Positions 43,887-53,167 of a DNA stretch of 64,000 bases are shown piece after piece. Numbering within the stretch: position 1 is the stretch's first letter; every line of letters begins with the position of its first letter. Both the position numbers and the translations under genes were made by a program. The DNA lies in assembly GCA_900472575.1 (NCBI GenBank), contig UCIV01000010.1, positions 124,001-188,000 of the forward strand. The letters are read 5' to 3'. This DNA comes from Hyphomicrobiales bacterium (GTDB taxonomy: Bacteria > Pseudomonadota > Alphaproteobacteria > Rhizobiales > Rhizobiaceae). A model generated the notes under the pieces. The model ran no database searches. It had not been told where the DNA came from and worked only from the letters and a program-made list of their open reading frames with translations.

Positions 43887-45104
43887 TCAGAATTGGCCGT
43901 TCGGCCTGGGAAGCCTGCCATTGAGGTGAAAGTCGCCGATGGCGTGATATTTCCAGCGTACCGGATCATGAACCGTGTGGGTTCGTGCATTTCGCCAGTG
44001 GCGATCGAGATTGAAATCCTCGCCTGTCGCGGACGTTCCTGCAAGCTCGAAAAGCGCGTTGGCGGCCTCGAGCGCGGCTTCGGTCGTCAGGATTTTGGCA
44101 GTTGCCACGGCCAGAGAGGCATCCGAGGCTGCGGATGCAGACGGAGATACCTGGGCTACGTCCACTTTTCGGCCAGCGCGCTCGATCATTGCTGCCGCCG
44201 CTTCGATCTTGACGGCGATCGATCCCGTTTTTGCGATCGCCAGAGGGTCGGTGCTCGTGCTTTCGATGTCGAGATTTCGATTGCCCCGTGATCTGGTCTG
44301 GACGAAATCGATCATGTCGGCAAAGGCCGCACGGGCAATGCCGAGATCGACGGCTGCGTGCAGCAACTGGCCAAGCGATCCCAGCGTTGCCGGTTGTTCG
44401 AGAGCCCTGTCGTGAGCGATAACGGAATCTGCCGATACATACATGTTGTCGATGATCACGGAGCCACTTGCCGTCGTCCTTTGGCCGAAGCCTGCCCAAT
44501 CATCGATGATAGTCAGCCCCTCGGTGTCGCGAGGGACTATCGCCATGACAAGATGCTCACGATCGTCCTGCGCGAAGACGGCAATCCAGTCGGCAAACAA
44601 GGCGCCGGTGGAGTAATATTTCTGGCCGGAAATACGATAACCGATCCCATCCGGCACGAGGCGGGTGGTTATCAGTCCTGCCGCCTCGGTATTTCTTTCG
44701 GCAAGGGCGTTGGCAAAGTGATCGCCTGCCAGTGCCCTGATGAAGAAATACCGCTTCTGCTCTTCTGTACCGGCAAGGCGGAGTATCTCAAGGATTTGGA
44801 AATGGCTCTGGGGGATCTGCCCGATGGAACTGTCCGCCTCGGACAGGATCGCCAGCACTTCGGCCAGAAACGGGTTCGAGATATCGGCTCCGCCATATTC
44901 AGCCGGAACCGTGATGCCCAGAATGCCGGATTGAGCGACACGCTCCAGTTCGTGATGGGGTAGGATACGTTGCCGGTCACGACGGCTGGCGCCGCTGCGA
45001 ATTTCATTCGCTAGGGCTTTTGCAACCTCAATCGCTTCATCTTCAGTTCTTATATAAGGGGAAACGGCCCTGAGCGTTCCTGCCAAGTTGATGACCTTGC
45101 TCAT
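43887..45104 (-). CDS. sfnB: SfnB-family sulfur-acquisition oxidoreductase (acyl-CoA dehydrogenase fold)
   Basis: 405 residues from the ATG at 45104, preceded by AGGAGGGTGCG; a start five codons upstream is less likely. The acyl-CoA dehydrogenase fold is clear (GILGITVPAEYGGADIS, DRHWRNARTHTVHDPVRWKYHAIGDFHL block at the C-terminus). The pattern matches the SfnB family (TIGR04022, from memory), linked in Pseudomonas to growth on dimethyl sulfone under sulfur limitation. It probably uses reduced flavin and O2 and not an acyl-CoA. It is the distal gene of the sulfur island. Confidence 0.85.
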   Translation of the reverse strand: MSKVINLAGTLRAVSPYIRTEDEAIEVAKALANEIRSGASRRDRQRILPHHELERVAQSGILGITVPAEYGGADISNPFLAEVLAILSEADSSIGQIPQSHFQILEILRLAGTEEQKRYFFIRALAGDHFANALAERNTEAAGLITTRLVPDGIGYRISGQKYYSTGALFADWIAVFAQDDREHLVMAIVPRDTEGLTIIDDWAGFGQRTTASGSVIIDNMYVSADSVIAHDRALEQPATLGSLGQLLHAAVDLGIARAAFADMIDFVQTRSRGNRNLDIESTSTDPLAIAKTGSIAVKIEAAAAMIERAGRKVDVAQVSPSASAASDASLAVATAKILTTEAALEAANALFELAGTSATGEDFNLDRHWRNARTHTVHDPVRWKYHAIGDFHLNGRLPRPNGQF

Positions 45105-45298
45105 CGCACCCTCCTGCACAAGGGCGATATTCAGCCATGGTCCTCATCGCGATAGAAGGAACAAAGCATTAAATAACGCGACTAGCGGAGCGTTTTTTTC
45201 TCTCAGTACTGCACCAGGAAGTTTATCAGTCATGCAAACCTTCTTGCGGTCACTTGTACGAAGCCGCGCTGAGTTTTGCGAACCCCGCTCCGGCGAGG

Positions 45299-46300
45299 TC
45301 ACTCCGTCACTCTGTTGCGAAGCCTGCCCTCATCGAACAACAGCTTTACCGTTTTTGCTGCATTCGTGCGCATCTCTATGGCTGCGTGATCGGAGTAAAA
45401 TGCATTGTGCGGCGTGATGACCAGGCGGCCTGCGAGCCAATCCTCACGGTTGCGCCATGCTTCCAACAGAGGGTGATTTCCCGGCGGTTCACGCAGTAAC
45501 GTGTCGATTGCTGCCGCTGCGACCTGCCCGCTCCGAAGCGCTGCTTCAAGCGCATCGAGATCTTCGATCAATTCCCCTCGCGCAGTGTTGACGACAATCG
45601 TGCCGTGTTTCAACCGGGCGAGGCCTTCAGCGTTCAGAATGCCGCGTGTCTGCGCTGTTGCCGGGCAATGAAGGGTGACGATATCCGACTGGGCGAAAAC
45701 GTCATCCAGTCGCTCGGCCCGTTGATAACCGATGGCTTTCTCGTGCCCGGGTGGCTGGCCGGGATCGTAACCAAGCATGCGAAATCCGAAAGGCTTCAAT
45801 CTGTTGATGACTGCCGTTCCGATTCTGCCGACGCCAATGACCCCGACCGTCGCACGGTTCGAGCGGGAAAGCGGCTTCAAACTGTGGATTTGCCAACCGG
45901 AACTATATCCTCGGGCGCGTTCGTCATGTTCCCAGAGACGCCGATGCAGGGAAAGGATCATCGCAAGCGCATGATCGGCAACTTCCTCTGTCCCATAGTC
46001 GGGATTATTGGCAAAGGGGATGCCAGCAGCGGCAAGGGCCGCAAGATCGATCTTTTCGTAACCGACGCCGTAACGAACTACGCCCTTGCAGCGGGTCAGG
46101 TTGTTTATGGTCTTGGGTCCAAGCCGCGCGCCCCATACCATCAGCGCATCAAGCCTGGCCAGACGACCGGGGTCAAACGACGTCTCCTCCGTGCTGGCGA
46201 AGAAGTCGATCTCGACGTCATCACCAAGCACTTCCGCTTCGAGATCGGGCCGGCCGATCATGTGATCGGTAATCCCGACCACATATTTTTTGGCTGTCAT
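45299..46300 (-). CDS. D-isomer-specific 2-hydroxyacid dehydrogenase
   Basis: 333 residues with the NAD-binding motif GVIGVGRIGTAV, the catalytic Arg in VVNTARGELIE, the downstream Glu and His in ITPHNAFYSD. It resembles the CtBP/phosphoglycerate dehydrogenase-like group. It reduces a 2-oxo acid or oxidises a D-2-hydroxy acid. Inside a sulfur-scavenging cluster the likely partner is a carbon product of desulfonation or the FAD oxidase encoded at 58768; this is inference. Confidence 0.9.
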   Translation of the reverse strand: MTAKKYVVGITDHMIGRPDLEAEVLGDDVEIDFFASTEETSFDPGRLARLDALMVWGARLGPKTINNLTRCKGVVRYGVGYEKIDLAALAAAGIPFANNPDYGTEEVADHALAMILSLHRRLWEHDERARGYSSGWQIHSLKPLSRSNRATVGVIGVGRIGTAVINRLKPFGFRMLGYDPGQPPGHEKAIGYQRAERLDDVFAQSDIVTLHCPATAQTRGILNAEGLARLKHGTIVVNTARGELIEDLDALEAALRSGQVAAAAIDTLLREPPGNHPLLEAWRNREDWLAGRLVITPHNAFYSDHAAIEMRTNAAKTVKLLFDEGRLRNRVTE

Positions 46301-46359
46301 CCCGTCTGTCCCTATGCCGCTGGCTTATCTTCCGGATCCGAGGCCAGCGAACCCGCGGT

Positions 46360-46920
46360 CTATTCGGCTGCAATCGCCGCAGAGATCGAACGAGCGCTGA
46401 TCAGCAAAGACGCTTCGGCAAGCGCCTGGTTCACGCGACCGAGGATGGCCGGTGAGGGAGCACCTTCGACGAAATCACGGCCCGAAGCGTAGATTGCAGT
46501 CGGTGTGACAAAGGCTTCGAAGAAGGCAAAGAGCGGTCGCAACTGATGTTCGACCACAAGCGAGTGCCGGTCCCCGCCACCGGTAGCGGTTAGAACGATC
46601 GGCTTGCCGCGCAGGTCGGAAGGATCCAGCAGGTCGATCACATGCTTGAAGAGACCGGTGTAACTTCCCTTATAGGTCGGCGAACCGATGACGAGGGCTT
46701 CTGCCTCGATAATCGTCCTGATCACCTTGCGGGCGGCTGGATCTAGATCCGTGACCGATCTGGCGGTCGCCAGCGATGGGCCGAGGTCCTCAACATCGAA
46801 GACCACGTGCTGAAAACCGGCTTGCGCCGCCAACGCTTCCGTCACATTCTCCACGAAGCGTCGCGTACCTGAAGGGCGCGAGATGTTACCCGAGAAGCCG
46901 ACAATAAGATTGTTACTCAT
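46360..46920 (-). CDS. msuE: NAD(P)H-dependent FMN reductase, MsuE/SsuE type
   Basis: 186 residues of the NADPH-dependent FMN reductase fold: the phosphate loop FSGNISRPSGTR, the isoalloxazine-binding SPTYKGSYTGLFKH and the SsuE/MsuE-specific ATGGGDRHSLVVEHQLRPLFAFF. It supplies reduced FMN to the two-component monooxygenases encoded next to it, and would also serve the luciferase-like enzymes of this region, none of which has its own reductase. It follows the acyl-CoA-dehydrogenase-like gene after 63 bases. Confidence 0.9.
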   Translation of the reverse strand: MSNNLIVGFSGNISRPSGTRRFVENVTEALAAQAGFQHVVFDVEDLGPSLATARSVTDLDPAARKVIRTIIEAEALVIGSPTYKGSYTGLFKHVIDLLDPSDLRGKPIVLTATGGGDRHSLVVEHQLRPLFAFFEAFVTPTAIYASGRDFVEGAPSPAILGRVNQALAEASLLISARSISAAIAAE

Positions 46921-46983
46921 TCAAATCCCTTTCAGAAATGCGGTCACAGGCTGTTAGCCGTCAGTGAGGTTTCTCTCGCTTGC

Positions 46984-48165
46984 TCAGGCGGTCTTGAGGA
47001 TCGCAACATTGGTCACATCGTCGGACCGGCCGGCATTGCTTCTTTTCCACTTATCGAAAGCGGCGCGTCCAAGGATGGAGACGGTAGTATCCTCCTGCGG
47101 CGCGTGGACCAGTACGGATTGGATATCCCGGAAATGACGTTCAAGGCCCAGGTCCGAGCTCAGGCCCGGATTGCCGATGCCGCGTACCGCAATCTCGACA
47201 GCGTCCCGGATCTGCCGGCCGGCAAGTAGTCTTGCCCTTATCAGTGCCTCCGCGTCGTCACTATTGTGATCCAGCGTGCCGAATATGATCTGGCGGGCGC
47301 CTGAAATGGCCAGATCAATTTCCCCTGAGAGCGTAACAAACCGCTCTGTCCGAGCGATGGGATGGCCGAGGTTGGCCGGTATGCGTTCATGCGCGAACTG
47401 GATGAAGACAGCTTGGGCCGCTTCGGCTGCGCCGAGATAGATAGCAGTCAATGCCAGATTGATCGCAGCATGAGCTCGGTTATCCTGTTGGGCGATAGAA
47501 GGATCAACCAGGTCCAGCGCGTTTTCTGTCGGAATTTCAACATCCGTGTATGCGACGTCATGGGACCCGGTCGCTCGCATGCCGAGGCTTTTCCAGTTCT
47601 CGATGACCTCAATACCCGGAAGGCCGTTTGGCACGACGAAGGTTCCGACGCGCGCCGGCACTTCGTCCGTATGTGCCCAGACGAGAAAATGCGTCAGGCC
47701 ATGGGCACCCGTCACGAAACGTTTTCGGCCAGAGATCGACCATCCGTTTGCCGTGCGGCGCGCGATCGTTGCAGGCAGGCCGCCGCGTGCGGGCGAACCG
47801 AGTTCAGGCTCCACGCGAGCCGCGTTAAGCAGCAAGGGGCGTTGTTTGGCCTCTTCCAGCAGTTGCCTATAGAGGCCATCCGGCCAATGGCTCTTTGTCG
47901 CCTGGCCGAGATGGTTAAAGATCGTCATGGCACTGATCAGTGCCACCGAAGGATCGCCACGACCAAGTGCTGCCAGAATATGCGCGGCATCACTCAGCGT
48001 TGATCCTTCACCGCCATAACGGCTGGCCACGGTGCTTTCCAGCAAACCCGCCTCATGAACGGCACGGATACCGACCCATGGGAACTGGCCGGTCTGATCC
48101 GCATCGGGTGCGGCTTCTGCAAGGATGCGTGCCGTAGCATCTAGGAGAGTTGGATCATAGGACAT
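46984..48165 (-). CDS. Acyl-CoA-dehydrogenase-fold flavin monooxygenase (MsuC/SfnC/DszC-like)
   Basis: 393 residues from the ATG at 48165; the frame continues to 48363 but that part overlaps the SsuD-like gene. N-terminal GLLESTVASRYGGEGSTLSDAA and middle NGWSISGRKRFVTGAHGLTHFLVWA match acyl-CoA dehydrogenase-like monooxygenases that use FMNH2, such as MsuC (methanesulfinate oxidation) and DszC. The active-site Glu of true acyl-CoA dehydrogenases is not evident. With the neighbouring FMN reductase and SsuD-like enzyme it makes an msuEDC-like trio. Confidence 0.85.
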   Translation of the reverse strand: MSYDPTLLDATARILAEAAPDADQTGQFPWVGIRAVHEAGLLESTVASRYGGEGSTLSDAAHILAALGRGDPSVALISAMTIFNHLGQATKSHWPDGLYRQLLEEAKQRPLLLNAARVEPELGSPARGGLPATIARRTANGWSISGRKRFVTGAHGLTHFLVWAHTDEVPARVGTFVVPNGLPGIEVIENWKSLGMRATGSHDVAYTDVEIPTENALDLVDPSIAQQDNRAHAAINLALTAIYLGAAEAAQAVFIQFAHERIPANLGHPIARTERFVTLSGEIDLAISGARQIIFGTLDHNSDDAEALIRARLLAGRQIRDAVEIAVRGIGNPGLSSDLGLERHFRDIQSVLVHAPQEDTTVSILGRAAFDKWKRSNAGRSDDVTNVAILKTA

Positions 48166-48274
48166 GCAGTTCTGGGCTTTCCGGATTGCAGGGAATATCT
48201 CCCCGAAGAAGCGATTGGTTCGCTGTTTTACCTGAAGTGGGTGAAGATCCGGCAAGGTGCCGGACCTTCCAGGT

Positions 48275-49378
48275 TTACGCGGCCGTCTTGCGCTTGGCCT
48301 CTTCCCGCTCGCGAATGCCTTCGCGCACGAGTGGAAGCACGTAGCGTCCGTAATCGACGGCATCGTTGTAATTGTCGTAGCCGCGGATCGAGATCAGATC
48401 GGCGCCGAGATCGATATAATCGAGGATCGAGTCCGCGATCGTACGTGGTGAACCGACGAGTGCCGTGGTCGCGCCGCTGGCATTGGTCGCGGTGACTGTC
48501 GGATACCAGAGGGCGCGGTCATGCACGTCGCCACGCTTGGCGATTTCCAGTAGTCGCTGCGAGCCGACATTGGCCGGCGGCGGAGCGTTTACCGGAGCAC
48601 GATGAAGACCCTTCTGGCGGTTCTCGTTCAACTGGTCGAGAACCCTGTGCGCCTTTTGCCACGCAAGTTCGTCGGTTTCGGCGACGATGGGACGGAAGGT
48701 GACCCAGATGCGCGGGCGATCTGTCCGGCCGGCCTTTGCCGCTTCCGCATAGATCCGTTCGATCTGCTGTTTTGTTTCGGCAAGCGGTTCGCCCCAAAGG
48801 CCGAAGATATCGCAGAGGGAGCCGCCGATGCGATAAGCCGCGTCGGACGAACCGCCCAGCGAGATCGGGATCAGCCCGTTGGTCGGGCGCACGGCACTGC
48901 GAAACTGCTTGAACTGGTAATATTTCCCGTCGAAATCGAAGGGTTCCTTCGATGTCCAGGCGAGGCGCAGGATGCGGATATACTCTTCCTGCCGCTCGTA
49001 GCGCTCTTCCTTGTTGAGGAAGTCACCCTCGCGCGCCTGCTCCTCATCGCTGCCGCCGGCGATGAAGTGGACGACGACGCGACCGCCGCTCAGCTGGTCG
49101 AGCGTAGCGAGCGATTTTGCCGCAACGGTCGGGTAGACAGTGTTTGGCCGCAGCGCCACGATGATCTTGATGTGCTTGGTATGTGCCAGCACCGTTGCGC
49201 CCAGCGTGAAGGGATCGAATGACGACGAGGAATAGGGGATCAGCGTATAGTTGAAGCCGTAATCATCCAGCGAACGAGAGTAGCGTTCGAGGAACCGTGG
49301 ATCCACAGGGGCGTCGGGAATGGGGTGCAGATCATTCGACGCATTGGGAAAGCTTACGCTGATAAATTCCGCGGTCAT
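48275..49378 (-). CDS. ssuD: SsuD/MsuD-like FMNH2-dependent alkanesulfonate monooxygenase
   Basis: 367 residues of the SsuD group of luciferase-like enzymes: VALRPNTVYPTVAAKSLATLDQLSGGR, GDFLNKEERYERQEEY, the GGSSDAAYRIGGSLCDIFGLWGEP block and TALVGSPRTIADSILDYIDLGADLISIRGY. The Arg corresponding to SsuD Arg226 is kept (TFRPIVAE); the position of SsuD Cys54 holds Ser (SSSSFDPF). It would release sulfite from a sulfonate using FMNH2 from the MsuE-like reductase. A conserved element lies 66-86 bases upstream, so it may have its own promoter. Confidence 0.9.
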   Translation of the reverse strand: MTAEFISVSFPNASNDLHPIPDAPVDPRFLERYSRSLDDYGFNYTLIPYSSSSFDPFTLGATVLAHTKHIKIIVALRPNTVYPTVAAKSLATLDQLSGGRVVVHFIAGGSDEEQAREGDFLNKEERYERQEEYIRILRLAWTSKEPFDFDGKYYQFKQFRSAVRPTNGLIPISLGGSSDAAYRIGGSLCDIFGLWGEPLAETKQQIERIYAEAAKAGRTDRPRIWVTFRPIVAETDELAWQKAHRVLDQLNENRQKGLHRAPVNAPPPANVGSQRLLEIAKRGDVHDRALWYPTVTATNASGATTALVGSPRTIADSILDYIDLGADLISIRGYDNYNDAVDYGRYVLPLVREGIREREEAKRKTAA

Positions 49379-49444
49379 GTGAGCTCCTTAAGTTTGGCAG
49401 CCGATGCGCAAAGGTTAAGCAGCGGCAGATGGATGAGGAAGACA

Positions 49445-49464
49445 GGTCGTTCTTTTTCTATGGA
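49445..49464 (-). promoter_or_regulatory. Conserved upstream element, copy 2
   Basis: TCCATAGAAAAAGAACGACC on the minus strand, 66 bases before the SsuD-like start. It differs from copy 3 (56176-56195) at only three of 20 positions, and the similarity extends weakly on both sides. AT-rich DNA upstream (AGAATATTTTCT) is compatible with a promoter. Confidence 0.55.
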
Positions 49465-49530
49465 GTATGTAGAAAATATTCTCTGCGGTTGATGATGCTT
49501 TAGACGGTGTTACCGCGACCCTGACCGTTC

Positions 49531-50619
49531 TTAGCGCTGCAGGGCGGGCGACCAGCCGAATGCCGGGGCTACGGTTTGGGCAAGGTCGCTCAATAGCCGG
49601 ATGTTTTCGGTGAGCCCGAAGGCTGGTGGCAAAAAGAGGACCAGCTCGTCAGCTGCGCTGAGACCTGGATCGTTAAAGATGGATTCGATCACCTGATCGG
49701 GTGTTCCCTGGAAAACGGGAGATATGAGTGCTCCGACCGGCTGGCTGGCGGGTGCGAGCGCGCCCTTGGGACGTGATGCGGCAATGCCATTGGTCCGACG
49801 ATCCAGATCATACGCGGCATATTTTTCGCGAAGCTCGGCGGTTGTGCCAACAAGAACAGAGGCGGCGACGGCTACCGGCGGTGGCTCGGTTGCCCAGAGC
49901 TTGCGCCAGGTCGTGCGGTAGGCTTCGATGATCCGAGCCTGATAGTCGCCGAAGGTCTCGCCTTCGGACTGATCGTGCAGCACGGTCCCGGAAATCAGTC
50001 CGATACCGAGTTCGGCAGCCTGGATCGCTGAGCCGAGGCTGGCTGAACCCTGCCGGATACGGCTGCGCAGGGTCGGGCTATGTGGGGTGACCCGTAGCTC
50101 GGCTCCCAGTGATGCCCCCTGAACCGGCTCGGTGACGGTATGCAGGATTTCGCCGGAAACAGCCGAGAGGAAACGTGCCTGGCGGCGTTTGGCCTCCGTG
50201 CGGGCGTCGGTATCGACGGTGCCGAAGACAGCATCGAAAGCCCCATTGGTCCCGGTCGAGATGGCAAGCTCAAGCCGGCCGCCGATCAGAAGGTCCGTCG
50301 TACTGGCAGCTTCTGCGAGAAGGATGGGATCCTGATAACGCATCGGGATGACGGCTGATCCGAGCGTGATATGCCGCGTATGCTGGCCGACGGCTGCGAA
50401 AAATGGAAGCGGTGAGGACAGGTAATGATCGAAATGACGCTGATAGGCCCAACCCGACTGGTAACCGAGTTGCTCGGCCTGTCTGAACAGCTTCAGTCCG
50501 TCGCGCAGTCCTTGAGCTGGTCCGGCATCGTCATTGAATGACACGCGTGTGTTGAAACCGAGCCGCTGCTTGGGACGGAATGAGCCGGGTAGGCTTTTGG
50601 CCGGAACGGCGATGGTCAT
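49531..50619 (-). CDS. Luciferase-like FMN-dependent monooxygenase, paralogue of the enzyme at 15192
   Basis: 362 residues with the LLM TIM-barrel layout (GYQSGWAYQRHFDHYLSSPLPF, then GGRLELAISTGTNGAFDAVFG) and the same ending (VAPAFGWSPA against VAPALGWTRS in the paralogue). Its ATG overlaps the fused ATPase stop (ATGA), the same junction as in the first cluster. It should use FMNH2 and O2 on whatever its importer delivers; organosulfur compounds are suggested by the neighbours. Confidence 0.87.
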   Translation of the reverse strand: MTIAVPAKSLPGSFRPKQRLGFNTRVSFNDDAGPAQGLRDGLKLFRQAEQLGYQSGWAYQRHFDHYLSSPLPFFAAVGQHTRHITLGSAVIPMRYQDPILLAEAASTTDLLIGGRLELAISTGTNGAFDAVFGTVDTDARTEAKRRQARFLSAVSGEILHTVTEPVQGASLGAELRVTPHSPTLRSRIRQGSASLGSAIQAAELGIGLISGTVLHDQSEGETFGDYQARIIEAYRTTWRKLWATEPPPVAVAASVLVGTTAELREKYAAYDLDRRTNGIAASRPKGALAPASQPVGALISPVFQGTPDQVIESIFNDPGLSAADELVLFLPPAFGLTENIRLLSDLAQTVAPAFGWSPALQR

Positions 50620-52340
50620 GCGATCTGTTCCTTTCTAAAGACTTCCCGAGGTTTGGGCTGGGTGGTGTTGGCCAGATTGGTAATGCCCGCCGGGATCGAT
50701 TCCAGGAGGGTCGCCGTGTAGGGATGCTGCGGATTGCCAAAAATATCCGCGACGCTGCCATGTTCGACGATGCTGCCTTGCTGCATGACGGAGACGGTAT
50801 GTGCGAGCTGGCGGACAAGCGCGAGGTCATGCGAGACGAAGACATAGGTGAGGCCCAGCTTGGCCTGCAGCGACAGAAGAACCTCGACGATATCCGCCTG
50901 GACGCTGACATCGAGTGCCGATGTCGGTTCATCGAGAACAATCACATCGGGCTTGAGGACAAGCGCTCTCGCAATTGCCACACGCTGCCTTTGCCCGCCT
51001 GAAAGTGCACCCGGCTTGCGGGTAAGCAGGTGTTCAGCCAAGCCGACATTGGCGAGCGCCTCGCGTACCCGTTCTGCACGCTCTTTCGGTGTTCCAACCT
51101 TGAAACGGTCCAGAGGTTCGCCCACCAGATGCTCGACGGTCCAGGTCGGATCGAGTGAGGTGAAGGGGTTCTGGTAGACGAGCTGGAGGTGCCGCCATAC
51201 GGCACGCAATGATGCGTGCGAGCGGCCGGACAGTCTTTCACCAGCAACTGAGATCTCGCCCGCGTCCGGCTCTTCAAGCCCGAGCAACAGCCGGATGGTT
51301 GTCGTCTTGCCGGAACCCGACTCTCCGACCAGTGCATGAGTTGTACCGGGAGCGACGGCAAAAGAGATATCGTTGACAGCTGTCAGTGTCCTGCCGTCAA
51401 CCGTAAAGCTCTTTCTTACCGCGTTGACCTCGATCTTCGGAGCCTCGTCGGCACTGCGCAAACGCAAGCCCGTCTCCCTTAGCCTCGCGTACCGATCCGG
51501 ATTGAGAGCCGGTACATCGGCATGCAATTTCCGCGCATAGGCCGAGGTCGGGGACGAAAATACCGAGGACGTCTTTCCGGCTTCCTGCACCACACCGTTC
51601 TTCAGCACGACGAGACTGTCCGTCCTTTCGGAAGCGATGGCGAGATCGTGGGTGATGAGCAGCAGGCTAATATTCAGATCATGCTGCAACCGGGAGAGAA
51701 GATCGAGAATCCGCTTCTGGATGGTTACATCGAGCGCGGATGTCGGCTCGTCGGCAATCAGAAGCGCCGGCCGAGGCAGAACGGCGAGGCCGATCAGCAC
51801 ACGTTGCAGCATGCCACCAGAGAGCTGGTGAGGGTAGGAAGAGAAAACCCGTTGAGGATTTTCGAGCCCCACCTGGGCAAAGGTTTCGAGGACGAGAGCT
51901 TTGCGGATCGAGGCATTCGGCTCGTCCGTCAGCTCTGCCGCTTCCATCGCCTGTGCGCCGATCGTACGCACCGGGTTGAGTGCATTGCCGGGATCCTGAG
52001 GGACAAAGCCGATCTGGCGTCCGCGCAGTGGTCGGAAACGGCGCTCGGGAAGGGCCAGCAGGTTGTCTCCGCCAAACCGAACGGCGCCGGAGGCTGTCGC
52101 ACCGCTCGGCAACAACCGCAGAATGGCGCGGGCAATCGTCGATTTTCCGGAGCCGGACTCGCCGATCAGGGCGAGGCTTTTGCCACGTCCGAGTTCGAAC
52201 GCAACATCGTGCACGACATCCTGCCGTCCATAGGACACAGACAGATTGTCCACACTCAGCAGAGGGGTGACGGGTTGCGGCGCCGGAGCGACCGTAATTG
52301 CGTGAATGAGAGCGGCGCTCAGTCTGTCTTGCGAAGCCAT
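50616..52340 (-). CDS. Fused double ATP-binding protein of a dipeptide-type ABC importer, second copy
   Basis: 574 residues with two ATPase domains: Walker A GESGSGKS and signature LSGGMLQR with ALLIADEP in the first; GESGSGKT, LSGGQRQR and VIVLDEP in the second, starting near residue 310. The ATG at 52340 lies inside the permease gene (22-base overlap); the frame remains open to 52412 without better support. Domain fusion is the same as in the cluster at 16226, marking the two as paralogous importers. Confidence 0.93.
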   Translation of the reverse strand: MASQDRLSAALIHAITVAPAPQPVTPLLSVDNLSVSYGRQDVVHDVAFELGRGKSLALIGESGSGKSTIARAILRLLPSGATASGAVRFGGDNLLALPERRFRPLRGRQIGFVPQDPGNALNPVRTIGAQAMEAAELTDEPNASIRKALVLETFAQVGLENPQRVFSSYPHQLSGGMLQRVLIGLAVLPRPALLIADEPTSALDVTIQKRILDLLSRLQHDLNISLLLITHDLAIASERTDSLVVLKNGVVQEAGKTSSVFSSPTSAYARKLHADVPALNPDRYARLRETGLRLRSADEAPKIEVNAVRKSFTVDGRTLTAVNDISFAVAPGTTHALVGESGSGKTTTIRLLLGLEEPDAGEISVAGERLSGRSHASLRAVWRHLQLVYQNPFTSLDPTWTVEHLVGEPLDRFKVGTPKERAERVREALANVGLAEHLLTRKPGALSGGQRQRVAIARALVLKPDVIVLDEPTSALDVSVQADIVEVLLSLQAKLGLTYVFVSHDLALVRQLAHTVSVMQQGSIVEHGSVADIFGNPQHPYTATLLESIPAGITNLANTTQPKPREVFRKEQIA

Positions 52341-53167
52341 CGGCTGATCCTGTTCACTGAGAGTACGGTTACGATCGTGATGAAGGCGGGCGCATAAACG
52401 AGCCATGGCCATTTGAGGTAATCCTTGCCGATCGAGATCAGCAGGCCCCAGTCTGAGGCAGGCGGCGGGTCGCCGTATCCAAGGAAGGCAAGGCTGGCGA
52501 TGACCAGAATGGATTCGCCGAACTGCAGCACCGCAAGCGGCAGCACCGAGCGCGAAGCATTCGGCAGGATATGCCGCCAGAGGATGTACCAGCGCGAACC
52601 GCCGGACAGGAATGCGGCCTCGACAAATGTCGCCTGTCTGGTCTTGATGACCTCTGCGCGGGTGACGCGTGCAAAGATCGCCACAGCCGATACGCCCGTC
52701 GCTATTGCAGCATTGATCGTCTCGAAGCCGATCGCGGTGACGACGATGACGGCGAGCAGGAATTTCGGGATGGAAAGCAGGACATCGACGAGACGAGCCA
52801 GAACGACATCGACCCAGCCGCCAAGGAAACCTGCCAGCAGCCCGATCAGTCCGCCTGCCAGAACGCCGATCACCACGGCAACCAATGCGCTCGATACCGA
52901 GGAGGCCGTGCCGTAGACAACGCGAGCGTAAAGGTCGCGCCCGAGGTGATCTGTGCCGAACCAGTGCGCGGCACTGGGGCCGAGCAATTTGTCTGCCGGA
53001 ACACCCACGACCGGACTGTATGTGGTGAATAGCTGCGGCGCGATTGACCAGGCAATGATGGTCGCGGTGATCAAGAAGGAGAGCGCAACAATCGGCGGCA
53101 TTCGAAGCGCTTCCGCCCAGCCGCTTCGGCTTCCGCGTGAAAGTGTGGAATTCGCGACAAAGGTCAT
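52319..53167 (-). CDS. ABC transporter permease, DppC type, second copy
   Basis: 282 residues. DppC marks: FGTDHLGRDLYARVVYGTA and the coupling loop EVIKTRQATFVEAAFLSGGSR, closely parallel to the permease at 17875. It overlaps the upstream permease by four bases (ATGA) and the ATPase by 22. It forms half of the importer channel. Confidence 0.93.
   Translation of the reverse strand: MTFVANSTLSRGSRSGWAEALRMPPIVALSFLITATIIAWSIAPQLFTTYSPVVGVPADKLLGPSAAHWFGTDHLGRDLYARVVYGTASSVSSALVAVVIGVLAGGLIGLLAGFLGGWVDVVLARLVDVLLSIPKFLLAVIVVTAIGFETINAAIATGVSAVAIFARVTRAEVIKTRQATFVEAAFLSGGSRWYILWRHILPNASRSVLPLAVLQFGESILVIASLAFLGYGDPPPASDWGLLISIGKDYLKWPWLVYAPAFITIVTVLSVNRISRWLRKTD

Noticed and set aside
48166-48363. 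66-residue N-terminal extension of the acyl-CoA-dehydrogenase-like protein
   Set aside because: It overlaps the end of the SsuD-like gene and is Arg/Ser-rich without family similarity; the ATG at 48165 matches the family N-terminus.
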